A DNA stretch of 64,000 bases. Source: Chrysomallon squamiferum. Its lineage: Eukaryota > Mollusca > Gastropoda > Neomphalida > Peltospiridae. A program made the translations under genes and the position numbers. Numbering within the stretch: the first letter of the stretch is position 1; each line of letters starts with the position of its first letter. Shown one piece after another: positions 13,601 to 27,158 of this stretch. The notes beneath the pieces were generated by a model. That model was not told where the DNA came from. It searched no databases and saw only the letters and a program-made list of their open reading frames with translations. Location of the stretch: NCBI GenBank assembly GCA_012295275.1, contig CM022672.1, forward strand, positions 233,568 through 297,567. The letters are read 5' to 3'.

Positions 13601-16400
13601 ACTTCATGAATACAGAAGGTAAACAACTCAAAATTCCATAATTTTCCATACAAATCTTCTTCTGCTGACTTCATGAATACAGAAGGTAAAGAAGTTAAAT
13701 TTTATGAGTGTCATATTCTTTTAACTTCATGAATAAAGAAGGCAAACATACTAAAATTTGTCAGTTTTATACAGAGCTTCTTCATGAATACAAAAGGTAA
13801 ACAAGTCAAAATGTCTCAATTTCATATTCTATTGATTTCATGTTTGTTTCAATTAGATGTGTAACTAGGTCCTTGTATATATTTAAATGATAAATATTTT
13901 AATTAAATGTTCAACAAGGTCTGTATCTGTACGTAAATGATGAATATTTCAATTAAATATGAAACTAGTTCTGTGTATGTATTATTTAAATGAAAATATT
14001 ATAATTACATGTCTAACTTTGTTATTTGTATGCATTTAAATGATAAATATTTCAATTATATTTATAACTAGGTCTGTGTATGTATTTAAATAACAAATGT
14101 TTTAACTACATTTATAACTAGGTCTGTGTGGAACATTTGATGGAGACAAGTCAAATGATTTTATCAAGTTGGATGGAAAGCTGTATGGAGGAAATCAGAA
14201 ACGACCTGATGACTTCACTAGTAGCTGGAGGTTAGTGATCATTACTATTTCTCAGAAAATGTTTTGTTCATATTATTTGTTTTTCAATTATTATTTAATC
14301 TGGTGGAATGAAGTAACTAACTGTTGTTGCATGACCTTTCAACCAATAGAAAAAAAATCATTACCCCACTCTGCAGTAATTATAATTTTTTGAATGTCAA
14401 AAATTGAAGATTTCACTTAGAATGAAATACTTAAGTGAATTATTACAGCAAAAGTTTGCTCTAATAGAAAATGGTAATCTTTCATTATTATATTTCATAG
14501 TTGTATTTATGTTGTATACAGCAGTTTGCACAGTTAGATTAATGCCATAATTCTGTTTTTTATTTTAAATTTGTACCATAATTTTGACAGTGTGCAGATA
14601 TAAAGAACAATACTTGTGTTGTATAATTATATTGTACTGTAATTGTACAGGGTGGCTTCACAGGACAGTTTTTACAATGGGAAATGTTTGGACACCAAAG
14701 ATGTGAAAGAATCAGATGAGGTTGTGTACTGTGACTGTCTGCAGAACAGGAAGAAGATGTGTGCAGCTAACATGGATGTCATGTCTTGTACTCACAGCAA
14801 AACTAAAAGTCTTAAAAAGGGTTAGAAACATGCAGTCTTTGATCTTAATAATCATCATGTTTAAGATTGTGTATGCTATTTATAAATAAAAGTCTCTCTC
14901 ATGCATGTTTACACTCAGTAATATAGTCTTAATAAGAAGCAAATATTCAGTTAGTAAAACATTTTAACAGTTTGCTGTTTTCTGATGAGTTTTGTTAATT
15001 ACAGGTGCAGTTGACATCACAGAGTCTCTAGTTTCTGTTGCCAAGAAGATTGATGTGTGTATTCCTACACAACAAGTAGTGCAGTGGGAGTTTGATGTCA
15101 ATTACAAACCTGGGGTAACCTACTTCATACTGTCTTACAATGCTCTCTGATTAAAATATTTTTGTGTGAAAACCTTAATTTGCTAAACAAGCTAATGTTT
15201 AATAAGAAATATACTTCCTAAGTCAGTAGTCACAGCCAATCAGAAACCAGTTTGCATCAATCGACAAGAACAAAATAAATAGTACTTTAATTTTGTAAAT
15301 ATCTGATTATCACACAAATGTTTTATTTTAAAATATAAATAATAAATTAGGAGTTCACATGGCCTACTGCTGGGAAGATCACCAGGGAAAGAGCTGTGGC
15401 TGCTTGCAATGCTGTCGTGGAAGCTTCTGCTGCTGCCAAGTCATGTAAAAGTCTGGTTTCCGTGGATGTTCAATTCAGTTTGGACTCATGCATTGAAGAT
15501 ATTCAGGTAATTTAATAACAAAACGTGAAATACAATTCTCTCTATGCTTTTTAAATTGTTTGTTTGTTTATTTCTTCATTTATACTGAATATACTTTATT
15601 ATTTATGTTTAAATTTCTTTTTGGTCTTCATATTATTTATTTATTTATTTATTTAATGATTTAATGATTTATTTATTAAACTGTTTATTTATTTATTTGT
15701 TTACTTTTTGTTTGTTTTTGTTTATTTGTTTATTTCTTATCTACAGATACTAGACAGTTTGGAGTGGGTGAGTTTAATGTTGGACAACATCATTTTAAAC
15801 TGTGAGGTGGAACTCAGCATCAACATTGACTTGTGGATTACATCAGACAAAACAGGAACAGTGCAGTTACCAAACTTTGCCAACCATATATGTACTGATG
15901 ACTGCAACAAGGGAACATGCATCAGTGGTAAATATCACTTAATAAATATCACAAATAATTATATAAATATGTTATCTGTTTGTAATATCACATAAATATT
16001 TACCATTAGTAAACTAAAATAATAAAAATATATATATATATATATATATATATGGACTTTTTAGTTACTTGGTTAAAAAGAGAAGATGTATTTGTTTAAT
16101 TCTTTCATACATGATACATTATGAAAGTGTGTTTAAAAATATAATAGTTAACTGACATAAAACAAAACAAAACATTCTGATATAATTAATTTCCTGTTTT
16201 ATATCAGGTGTATGTACATGTAACGATGGGTGGACAGGTGCTGTGTGTGATATCTCAAGTGATGCCTCACCCCAGATTGTGTCTCTAGCCACGCCTGTGT
16301 GTGACATTCGTGAAGCTGAGTGTACAGAGGTCATAGTGTATGGTCTGCAGTTTGCTCAGTCAGATCAACTCACTTGTCATCTGATTTCATCAGATGTAAG

Positions 16401-16471
<71 letters not shown>

Positions 16472-19400
16472 ACTCACTCATTCTGGATCCAAGTGTGTAT
16501 CTGTCTGTCTCTCTCATTCACTCTCCTTTAATCTGTCTTTCTCCTTTCTCTTTGCCTCTCTGACTCTGTGTTTTTGTGTTTCTGTCATAAATTTGTGATT
16601 TTCTTCAAGTGTAGGAATTATCAGTAAAAATTTGTGATTTTGTAGGGTAAAGAACAGACATCACTTGCAGTTTTTGACAGCTCAGAGGTAGTTAGATGCA
16701 GAGTCACTGCTCTTGGTATTTTCAATATCTCCATAAGCAACAATGGGCAAACAAGAAGCAATGTACAAGTATTTATCAGATTTGATTCTGTGTGTCAGAC
16801 ATGCTCTGTTCAGAAAGGATGTTCAAACAGGGTAAGTCACATATTTTTTTTATTGCTGGTCAGAACAGATATTTTTTAAAACCTTTGTTGGTGTTGTACA
16901 TTTCTATGACTATAACATTTTTAACAAGTTATGATGATAATAATGCCTAAAATAATGTTATTACTGTATTTATCTGTACTAAAATAATGTTATCACTGCC
17001 TTTATCTGTACTAAAATAATATTATCACTGTCTTTATCTGTACTAAAATAATATTATCACTGCCTTTATCTGTACTAAAATAATATTAACATTGTCTTTA
17101 TCTACTAAAAATAATGTTGCTACTATTTTGAATCAAAATAATGTCTTTGTCACTGTTTTGTTTATAACTGTCTTTATCTGTAAAAAATAACTGTCTTTAT
17201 TTATCCACTTTTTGTCTGTACTAAAATAATGTTGTTACTGTTTTTGTCTGTACTAAAATAATGTTATCATTGTTTTTGTCTGTGTTGAAATAATGTTATC
17301 ATTGTTTTTGTCTGTATTTAAATAATTTACCACTGTTTTTATCTGTACTAAAAAAAATATTTGCAGACTGATGTGTGTGTCATCAAAGATGTTTGTTATG
17401 AAAATGGCTTCTTCAGTCCTGATGATCCAAGACAAATGTGTCAAACAGTTATTTCTAAAACATCCTGGACCCCACTTAGATGTTAGTATACAGTTAAACT
17501 TGTTACACATCACTATGCTTTTACATGTCAGTACAGTTACACTTGTTACCCATCACTATGCTTTTACATGTCAGTACAGTTACACTTGTTACCCATCACT
17601 ATGCTTTTACATGTCAGTAGTTACACTTGTTACACATCACTGTTTTACAAGTCAGTGTACAGTTACACTTGTTACACATCACTATGTTTCTACAAGTCAG
17701 TGTACAGTTACACTTGTTACACATCAATATCTGTTCTTACATGTTGCACTTCTCAGTATACTAAGACACACTTGTTATATATCATATATCATGTTCTTAC
17801 ATGTTGTAACACTTACATATCACTGTATCATGTCACACTTGTTAAGTATACCATGTCACACTTGTTATATGTCAAATATCATGTCACACTTGTTACATGT
17901 CAGTATACCATGTCATCACTTGTTACATGTCTCAGTATACCCATGTTACATGTCTTATATTATCATGTCAGTGTCTGTGTACAAAAACACACTTGTTACT
18001 TGTCTCTCTATCATACCACACTTGTTACATGCCTGTGTATCATACCACTTGTTACGTCTGTATATCATACCACACTTCTTGCAGATCAAAATAGTGTTAC
18101 ATAGGATACATTCTATTTTATATGGAAAGAAATAATGGTTAATTTTCTTTATTATATTTTCTAGTTGATGCAGTTGATGAAAAGAGATTTGAATTTAAAC
18201 TGATAAGTGGAGACACTCTGATCACATCATCAGGTAATGTCACAGTGCGTGGCAAACTGCAGCTAATCACCAACACAAGAAACAAACAGGCAATAGTTTT
18301 CAATGGCAGAGATCAGTATATTGACTGGACAGGTGTGATTGGCTCATGTCTGATGGATCCTGGTCAGTGTCAGTTTGGCTTCACTGTGACATTCTCTGTG
18401 AAGTTTGTCACTCTGGAAGACAACATGTATCTAATAACAAACTGTGGGGAGGAAACAGATGGGGTGGGGATTGCTGTGTACTACCGCAGAAAACGACTCT
18501 TTGTCACAGTCAGCACACAGTCCAAAGAGTGGACAGTCTATCTGAGTGACATCACAGTGAACAAGTACCTGCAGTTTGAAATATCATGGAGTGTTCAGAC
18601 TGGACTTGAGATGTCTATTGATGGAAAACAAACCAAGAAAGATAAACATTTCCGCAAACGAAAAGTGGACAAACCAAAATCCTGCAATTTTTACATGGGC
18701 CGCCCTCAGAATGTTGCCACTGCTAAATACTGCAGTTTTGAACTTGAGTTCTGGCAAGTGACATATGCCACAAAACAAGTCATCAAGGGACTGGGCATCC
18801 AAACAGGTAAGAATCAATAAACAATTCACCAAGAACTATCAAAACTTATTTATTTGTTCTTTGGTGTGTGTGTTTTTGTTTCATTTGTTTGTTGTTGTTG
18901 TTTGTCTCTTATTTATTTACTTACTTACTTACTTAGGATATCCGAAGCTGTCTGAAGAACCACTGTTGAAGATTTACATCAATGAAACAGGGAAATCCTT
19001 TTTGTATGTGAATTTGAACCTCTGAAAGGCTATGATGTTATGTACAACATTTCCTTTGTCATTGATGACATCACTGTCAGCGAGAAGACAATAACATCTT
19101 CTGACACATTCTACCTGACAGAGGATTATTTCAAAAACCAACAACAGGGCTCAAAGGTACTGCATAACTTGTTTTATTTTTCTTTACTGTCTGTTTGTCC
19201 ATGCATCTGTTAACATTTACATTACAGCATATGAACCAGTTTAGGGTATTTTGTGATAAATATTAAAATCAATGTGGCTTCTTGTAAGTTTGATGAATTT
19301 AAGATTAAGTACAGACAGTGTTATAAGCAACACAGTAATTACTCATCTATTCAGATATCATTTGCATTACAGATGTTCTGCTCTGTGTCTGCATGTTTTA

Positions 19401-22400
19401 CTACTAAATGTGACACCACTTGGGGAGATCCATCTCACAGCAAACCCATCTCACTTGGATTCCAGGTAATATCTCTCTACATATACAGTGGATTGTTGCA
19501 CATTTTTCAGTCCACATTGGATTCTTGAGCTATCAAAGTTTACCTCTGCATTTTAGTAGCTATGTTGCCTGAACATTTTTGTGTACATTTTGACATACTA
19601 AAGTAATGTGTCTGGCTATTTTCTTTCTCTATTGGTTCAGATACTGACACAGTCTTTGACTGTGTTTGAGGGTTTACACTTTGGTGAGATAAAGATTAAA
19701 ACAAACATCCCACCTCACTTGTTGTGTCCAGTGGATGACCGTGACAACTGCACAGTGCGTCTGTATGCTCAGATCAGGTCTGGCAAACAACGTAGGTGTT
19801 ATGATGGACGAATCATTCCTCAGGCTGTTGTGATGTGGCAGTCAGGAAACACCGACTCTCCTTTCTGTGGTGTTTCTGTGAGCAGAGAATCATGGAATGC
19901 AACTCACATCATTCAGGTGAAGGGTGTGGTTGACTCACTGAGAGACAGAGATCAGACTCAGTCTGTTGAGCTGTGGGCTCAGCTCACTTCTGCCTCCTGG
20001 CACAGCAGAATTGAACTTGGGTCAGTCAAGGTAAACAAATTACTGTCTTTGGCTTAATCAGTCTGTACTGTTGTGTTTTTAAACTTTACTTGTTTCTGCT
20101 CAATACGATATTAATATTTTACTTCACTAGTTAGAAATAAAAGAAATAATAATAAGGAAGATATTATTAAAGTCTTTATTTAATTAATTTCAGTTGGTTG
20201 TGAAGGACAGAGACAAAGACTCAACCTGCATGTCAGTTAATGATCCACACATTACAACATTTGATGGCAGGTGAGTTACATATGTCGCACATTACAACAT
20301 TACCTTGAACTTTGATTTAGAATTGTTGATATTAGCAATTATATAAATAATATCATAGAAATAGAATCAAATAAGTTGATTATATGGCATTTTGTATTAT
20401 TATGTCACTATATCTGCAAGCAGTAATACTATTTTGAAAATTTTTCCTCATTATCATTTATTTTTTAACAGAATAGAAATTATTATTACATTGTTTCTAA
20501 GAACATCTTCAAAATAGTTTTTGAAAATAATTTTTCTGTTGCAGGCGTTACAACAATTTCTTTGAGGGAGAATTTGTTTTATATCAACACAAAAGTCTAC
20601 CTTATGCTGTAAGTATCAAAACATCAATCACAACTCTACCTTTATGCTGCAAGCATCAAAACATCAATCACAACTCTACTTTATACTGTAAGTATCAAAA
20701 CATCAATCACAACTCTATTTTATACTGTAAGTATCAAAACATCAATCACAACTCTACTTTATGCTGTAAGTATCAAAACATCAATCACAACTCTACTTTA
20801 TACTGTAAGTATCAAAACATCAATCACAACTCTATACTGTAAGTATCAAAACATCAGTCACAACTCTATTTTATACTGTAAGTATCAAAACATCAATCAC
20901 AACTCTACTTTATACTGTAAGTATCAAAACATCAATCACAACTCTACTTTATACTGTAAGTATCAAAACATCAATCACTTTGAAACACAGTCATGTTATC
21001 TGAACACTAAATATTTCCTTTCATATAACATTTTTTATAGTTTTTCTCTTTCACTGGATTTTTTCTAACTGTTCATCGACTTTTCAGGTGCACACATTCT
21101 ATCGCAAATGTGGTTGGAGGGCATCATGTAATTGTGCTGTTGCTGTCCGTGTAGATGATGATGTTGTGGTGATTGACAAGTGTGGGCCAAATCGTGGTAC
21201 AGAGGGTAAAACTCAACCAATGAGTATTGTTTTGTACAAAAATGGAGATCTCACTCCTGGCTTCAACATATACAGAACTCGAGGTGGAAAATACACAGTG
21301 AGTATTAAACATGTGAACATGATATAATAAAATACACAGTGAGTATTAAACATGTGAACATGATATAATAAAATACACAGTGAGTATTAAACATGTGAAC
21401 ATGATATAATAAAATACACAGTGAGTATTAAACATGTTGATATGGCATAACAAAATACACAGTGACTTTTAAACATGTTGACATGACATAATAAAATACA
21501 CAGTGAGTATTAAACATGTTGACATGACATAATAAAATACACAATGAGTACTGAACTTTCTGACATTATAATTCAGATAGCACATTTAAAAGAAAAAAAT
21601 TAACACTTTAATCTTTTATAAGTAATTTAATGGAAATTGTGTGTAAATCCTCAAAACTAATTGTTACGTTACAGTTTTGAAATGTTAATTTTGAATTTCA
21701 GATTTTCCTTCCCAATGGAGATGAAATTAAAGTGCGGGTTCAAACAAGAGGACATTCAAAGAATTTCATCAATATCTGGTTTACTGCTTCATCTGCTGAC
21801 TTCAACCAGACAGAGGGTGATTTTCTAAACTTAACACTTCACCCAAAACAAAATTCTGAATTTGATTCTTCATCATTAAACATAGTTCTAGAATTAACAT
21901 TTTAGCATAAGTCTAAATGTAAAACTTCACCTCTAACATTATTCAAAACTCAACACAGGGCCCTTAACATAATTCTAAACTTAAAATTTCAGTATTAAGA
22001 TAATTCTGAACATAACTCTATCGTAATTCTAAACTTAACAATATGTTCTTAACATAATTCTAAACCTAAGGTCTTAACATAATTCTGAACTTAACACTAT
22101 GCTCTTAACATAATTCTAAACTTAACACTATGCTCTTAACATAATTCTAAACTTAACACTGCTCTTAACATAATTCTAAACTTAACACTATGCTCTTAAC
22201 ATAATTCTGAACTTAACACTATGCTCTTAATATAATTCTTGACATGATATTATGCTCTAAGCTTAATTCTTCATCATTAAGATAATTCTGCAATTATCAT
22301 ATATTTAAAATTTATAAAAACAAATAATTGAAATGGTCAAATTGAGTTATATGTTGTTCCAGGTTTGTGTGGCACGTTCAATGGAAACAAGGAAGATGAT

Positions 22401-25400
22401 CTACTCCAGAGAGATGGAAGTTACTCCACAGAGACAGGGAAACTTCCAGACAAGTTCAGTAGTAGTTGGAGGTAAAATAGATATTTACTGTTACTGTTTT
22501 CATCGATATGCTGAATCACAGGCAGACAATATATGTATACAAACACAGACAACTCAGGTTTACAAACACAAACAACACATTTACATATACATATTTACAG
22601 ATGATATGTATAAACAAAAATATACAAAATTATGTATACTAGCATACCAAGACACACACACGTAGATGTACGAAATTAAATGATGTTTAAGCATCATGTT
22701 TAAAACTGTGTAGGCATTACATAGTTAACACAGTTTAGTTCTGTTTGTAGAGTAAACTCAGCTGATTCACTGTATGATGGGCATTGTACAGCAACAGAGA
22801 AGAAACAAACCATTTTCTGTCAGTGTGGGTTTGAAGAAGAAAAAGTGTGTCGTACTGGACTTGATGTCTTCCTCTGTGACCGAAGTAACAAACACAAATA
22901 TGTGGGCAGAAAAGGTAGAAATCTAATCACTGAAAACTAAGAAAGTAGTGACTTTGAAACATAACAACAGTAAAATATAGTCAGAGAGAACTGTTAGTAA
23001 ATAGTGACTTTGAAATATAACATTGATAAAATATAGTCACAGAAAGTAGTAACATTCAAACAAAACAACAGTAAAATATATATATACATATATTTCCTCT
23101 ACTCTTTCAATATTGAGAAAATACTTATTGACTGTTAATCTATGCTGTTAATAATTAATGTTTACTCAGGTGAAGACATCACAAACAAGCTAGTCAAGTC
23201 AGCCATTGTTCCTCTCAAGTGCCTGTCTGACCAGTCTCGCACTCTCTTCTCTTTCAACATCAGCTGGAAACACACGGTATATTTTATAACAATTTCTGTA
23301 TAACACAAAAACAACCTAAACACACAGTCAGGGAAATTGATCTGGAGTCCAAGCAGTCAACATCTTCACAAAAATAAATAGTCAGCCTCAAGGAGCAAGA
23401 TCTTCTTAACATATTTAGATAATATTAACACCACAGGATTTCTCATAATGGTGTATTGGGGTTTTGAAAATATTTTGTAAAGTGGCACAATTTGGGGTAA
23501 GATGTGTCAGAACTGAATATGGAAATAACATGCACTTTGTTTATTGCATAATAAGAATATTTTCAGCATGATTTTCCTGATTCTGAGCCAACATGCAATG
23601 GTGCCAAAATGTGATAACTCTGGCTAAAACACTTAAAACTCCACTATAACTTCCATCAAGACAGATACAAGACTTATACTAAATATCCCAGAAAAGACAA
23701 TAATTATAGAATATTCTAACCTATTTTCACATGTACTATTCTATAATGTTGACCCTGTGGATAATAATGTTCTGAAACAGCAATTGAATAGAACTGGTAT
23801 ACAGAGGTTTATTTAAACACACGAAAATATATATAGAATATTGAAACAATTCTACATGTATTCTAGATCCAACCTAGAGACTAATGGCATTATGTTTTCT
23901 GGTAAACAAATCTAAAGTTTATATGTTGTTCATAGTTTTCTTTACATCAGCCTACATCTGTGTTAGATCAGTCTTTAGGCAGCCTGCCCATTTTAAAGGT
24001 TGTATGTGAAAACAAGTTGGCAAGGTCTTTATGCAGATCCCCCAGCAGTCTTTGTCTTGTGAAGTTTATGGATGGTATCCCTAGCAATGTAGTACTTGCT
24101 TCTTGACTTTCCTCCAACTTTCACCACAACAAAATCCCCATCATTTATCTCAGCCTCGGTAGATTCATCATATTCAACTGATTCTGGATCAGAACAGCTT
24201 GTCTTGTCATCATTATGCTGCTCCTTTATTTGTTTGTTTTTGGTGTTTTTTTCCAAGGGTCTTGTGTTTTTTAACAGATTTTTTTACTGTAGGCCTGGTG
24301 TTGTTCCAAGACTGCAGCAAATGTATCTGAAATAAAGTCCCTCAAACTCAGTTTGCATAATCAAAGAGGGTTAAGTTTGCTATGGCACATTTTACCCCTT
24401 GTTGACCATTCCTAACTATTTAGGTCAGTGCATCTTTACTAATAGAAATGATGTGAAAACAACAGGATACAGTAATTGCCACCTATACTTGTTATCATAC
24501 ACCACATATGATTTCAGGTTAATCTATACAGTGAGGACAGAGGAAATTCACAATCCTGTCTGCCTAAGATCGACTTTAGACTGTAAAATTCATACTCTTC
24601 AGCAGAGCTCCTTTGTTTTTTTAGAAACATCACATGTTCTTTACATCCATAAGAAATGTATGCTAACAATAATCAGTAGATGGCAGCACTTTCAGTCACA
24701 TCCACTCAGCAAGCCTGGAGAGGGAGGGGCATAACTTACCCAATGGCACAACCTAACCTTTCCTCCCCTAAATTTTATAATAATGTCTCTTACTGAATAA
24801 CAAAATTATATCAACTATAAATACATGGTATATTTTATAACAATTTCTGTCTTTCAATAACATCAACTGTAAACAAACAGAATATTTTATGAAAAAGTCT
24901 CTCTTACTGTATAAAACAATAGCATCAAATGTAAACTCATGGTATATCTTACAACAATGTCTTAGTGTACACATAACCCAGTGACATCAACAGAAAAGAA
25001 GATTTTGGAAATGTATAATTTCTATTTAAATATGAGACTTATTTTTCTTAAATTTGTTTATAATAAAGTATGTTATTTTAAACACATGAATATACATCTG
25101 CATTAATATATTTCTTATATTTTCAATCAGGTTGCTGATGTTGGTATCACTGAGTTTGAAGCTAAAGATTACTGTCGATCTCAAGTAATGATGTCATCAA
25201 CACTGAAGACATGTGGAAACATCATCAACACTGGTTTTGAGGCATCAATAGACCTGTGTGCAGAAGATCTTCTTGTGAGCATGTTACTGACTTTATGTTA
25301 AACTGTTCGTATTGCATGCAGATATCATGCAGATATACATATACCTTGTATATAAACTAGCAGTATTATCAAAATTTGAGGTTAATTGGTAGATGTTTAC

Positions 25401-26207
25401 TATTTACTTAAATCTTTTAAACTAAAATTGCATTTTTATAATTGTTTTTTTTTTTTGTGTTTTCTGCCAGATATCAGGAGACCGAAACTGGGTTGCTGTG
25501 ACAATGGAGAACATCAGAGAGCAGTGTCTGACTGCTGTGGAGAGAAACGTACAGCTGTGGATTGAAGGAGACAACGGATTCCCACAGTTACCTCCCATAG
25601 TGGAACAGATCTGTCCAAATGACTGCTCTGGACATGGCAAGTGTGAAAAAGGTAAGTTCTTTTTTTTTTTTTTTTTTTTACAATTCTGTCCATTTTATAT
25701 CAGTCAGTAGTCACTGTGTGATTGTAAATAGTCACTATGTGACTGTAAGATGTTATTGTGTGATTGTAAGTAGTTATTGTGTGACTGTGCAAGTAGTTAT
25801 TGTGTCATTGTAAGTAATCACTGTGATTGTAATTAGTCACAATATGACTGTAAGAAGTCACTGTGTGACTGTAAGTAGTCACTGTGATTGTAAGTAGTCA
25901 CAATATGACTGTAAGAAGTCACTGTGTGACTGTAAGTAGTCACTGTGATTGTAAGTAGTCACAATATTACTAAGAAGTCACTGTGTGACTGTAAGTAGTC
26001 ACTGTGATTGTAAGTAGTCACAATATGACTAAGAAGTCACTGTGTGACTGTTAGTAGTGAGTTTAAGATGTAATTGTGTGACTGTAAGTAGTCACTGTGT
26101 GATTGAGCACATGTGAGTTGTTTGTGACTGAGCAGTCAGTGAGTTTAAGAAATTTGTTAGTGGCTGATGTATATAACTTTGTACATGTCTGCATGTCTCT
26201 ATCTATT

Positions 26208-26247
<40 letters not shown>

Positions 26248-26823
26248 CATTTGGTATTGTGTCAGATATTAAAAGGAATGCACAGTTATTTGTTGTTTTA
26301 AGTTTGTCAGTATCTATGTTACAAGAATTTTTTATTAGAGATGTGAGAAGATATGTAATTATTTTACAGGCAGCTGTGAATGTGAATCAGGATTTGGTGG
26401 AGGAGACTGTTCAGTCGATCTAAACATTCCTCCTAATCTTATATCTGTCAGCGGAGGCAGCCTCTGCAACACTGATGAACGCAGCTGTTCTGATGTCACC
26501 ATCTATGGCCTTGGCTTTGTCCAGATTGAAACTCTTATCTGTCGGTTCACTGAATTGGATGTAAGATTCTTTTATTTCCTTTGAAGTGGAAAACTCAAAA
26601 TGAGTTACTACCACAGAAGTTATTGTACATCTTCTTAACTGAAGAAAAACAAATATTTATAATGAATGTTTAAGACTAATATATATATATAAATTATAAA
26701 GAAAAATCCTACAGTTCAGTTTTTTATCTAAAAATTCTAAAACTATAATTGTTTCTTTTTTTTCTTATTTTATGTTTTTTATTTCTTTTTTTATTTATTT
26801 ACATTTTATTTTTATTATTTTAT

Positions 26824-26860
<37 letters not shown>

Positions 26861-27117
26861 ATTATTTTTTTTTTTACAGAAATCTTTAAAGAAAAAAGAA
26901 AATACTAAGACACTAAATGCAACATTTATCAGTGAGGAGCAGGTAACATGCAGTGATCCAAATCTGAATATTTATGAGATAGCTGTGAGCAATGATGGAA
27001 CATTGTTTAGTAAATCTCTCAAGTTCATCAAATTCTCCTCCATCTGTGAGACCTGCTCAGAATCGAATGGATGTACAGCAAGGGTCAGTCTATTTATATA
27101 CTCTGTTTTATATACTC

Positions 27118-27158
<41 letters not shown>

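Noticed and set aside
17371-18135. Overlapping plus-strand open frames of 254 and 178 residues
   Set aside because: Only the first 115 bases (17367-17481) are a real exon; the rest is a CACTTGTTAC minisatellite without stops, giving His/Thr/Tyr-rich nonsense.
20600-21550. Regularly spaced repeats resembling a CRISPR array
   Set aside because: Units are contiguous tandem repeats of 39-41 bases with no unique spacers, inside introns of an animal gene.
24399-24734. 111-residue plus-strand open frame
   Set aside because: Within the intronic insertion; no domain pattern, low-complexity-free but unremarkable composition, and no link to neighbouring exons.
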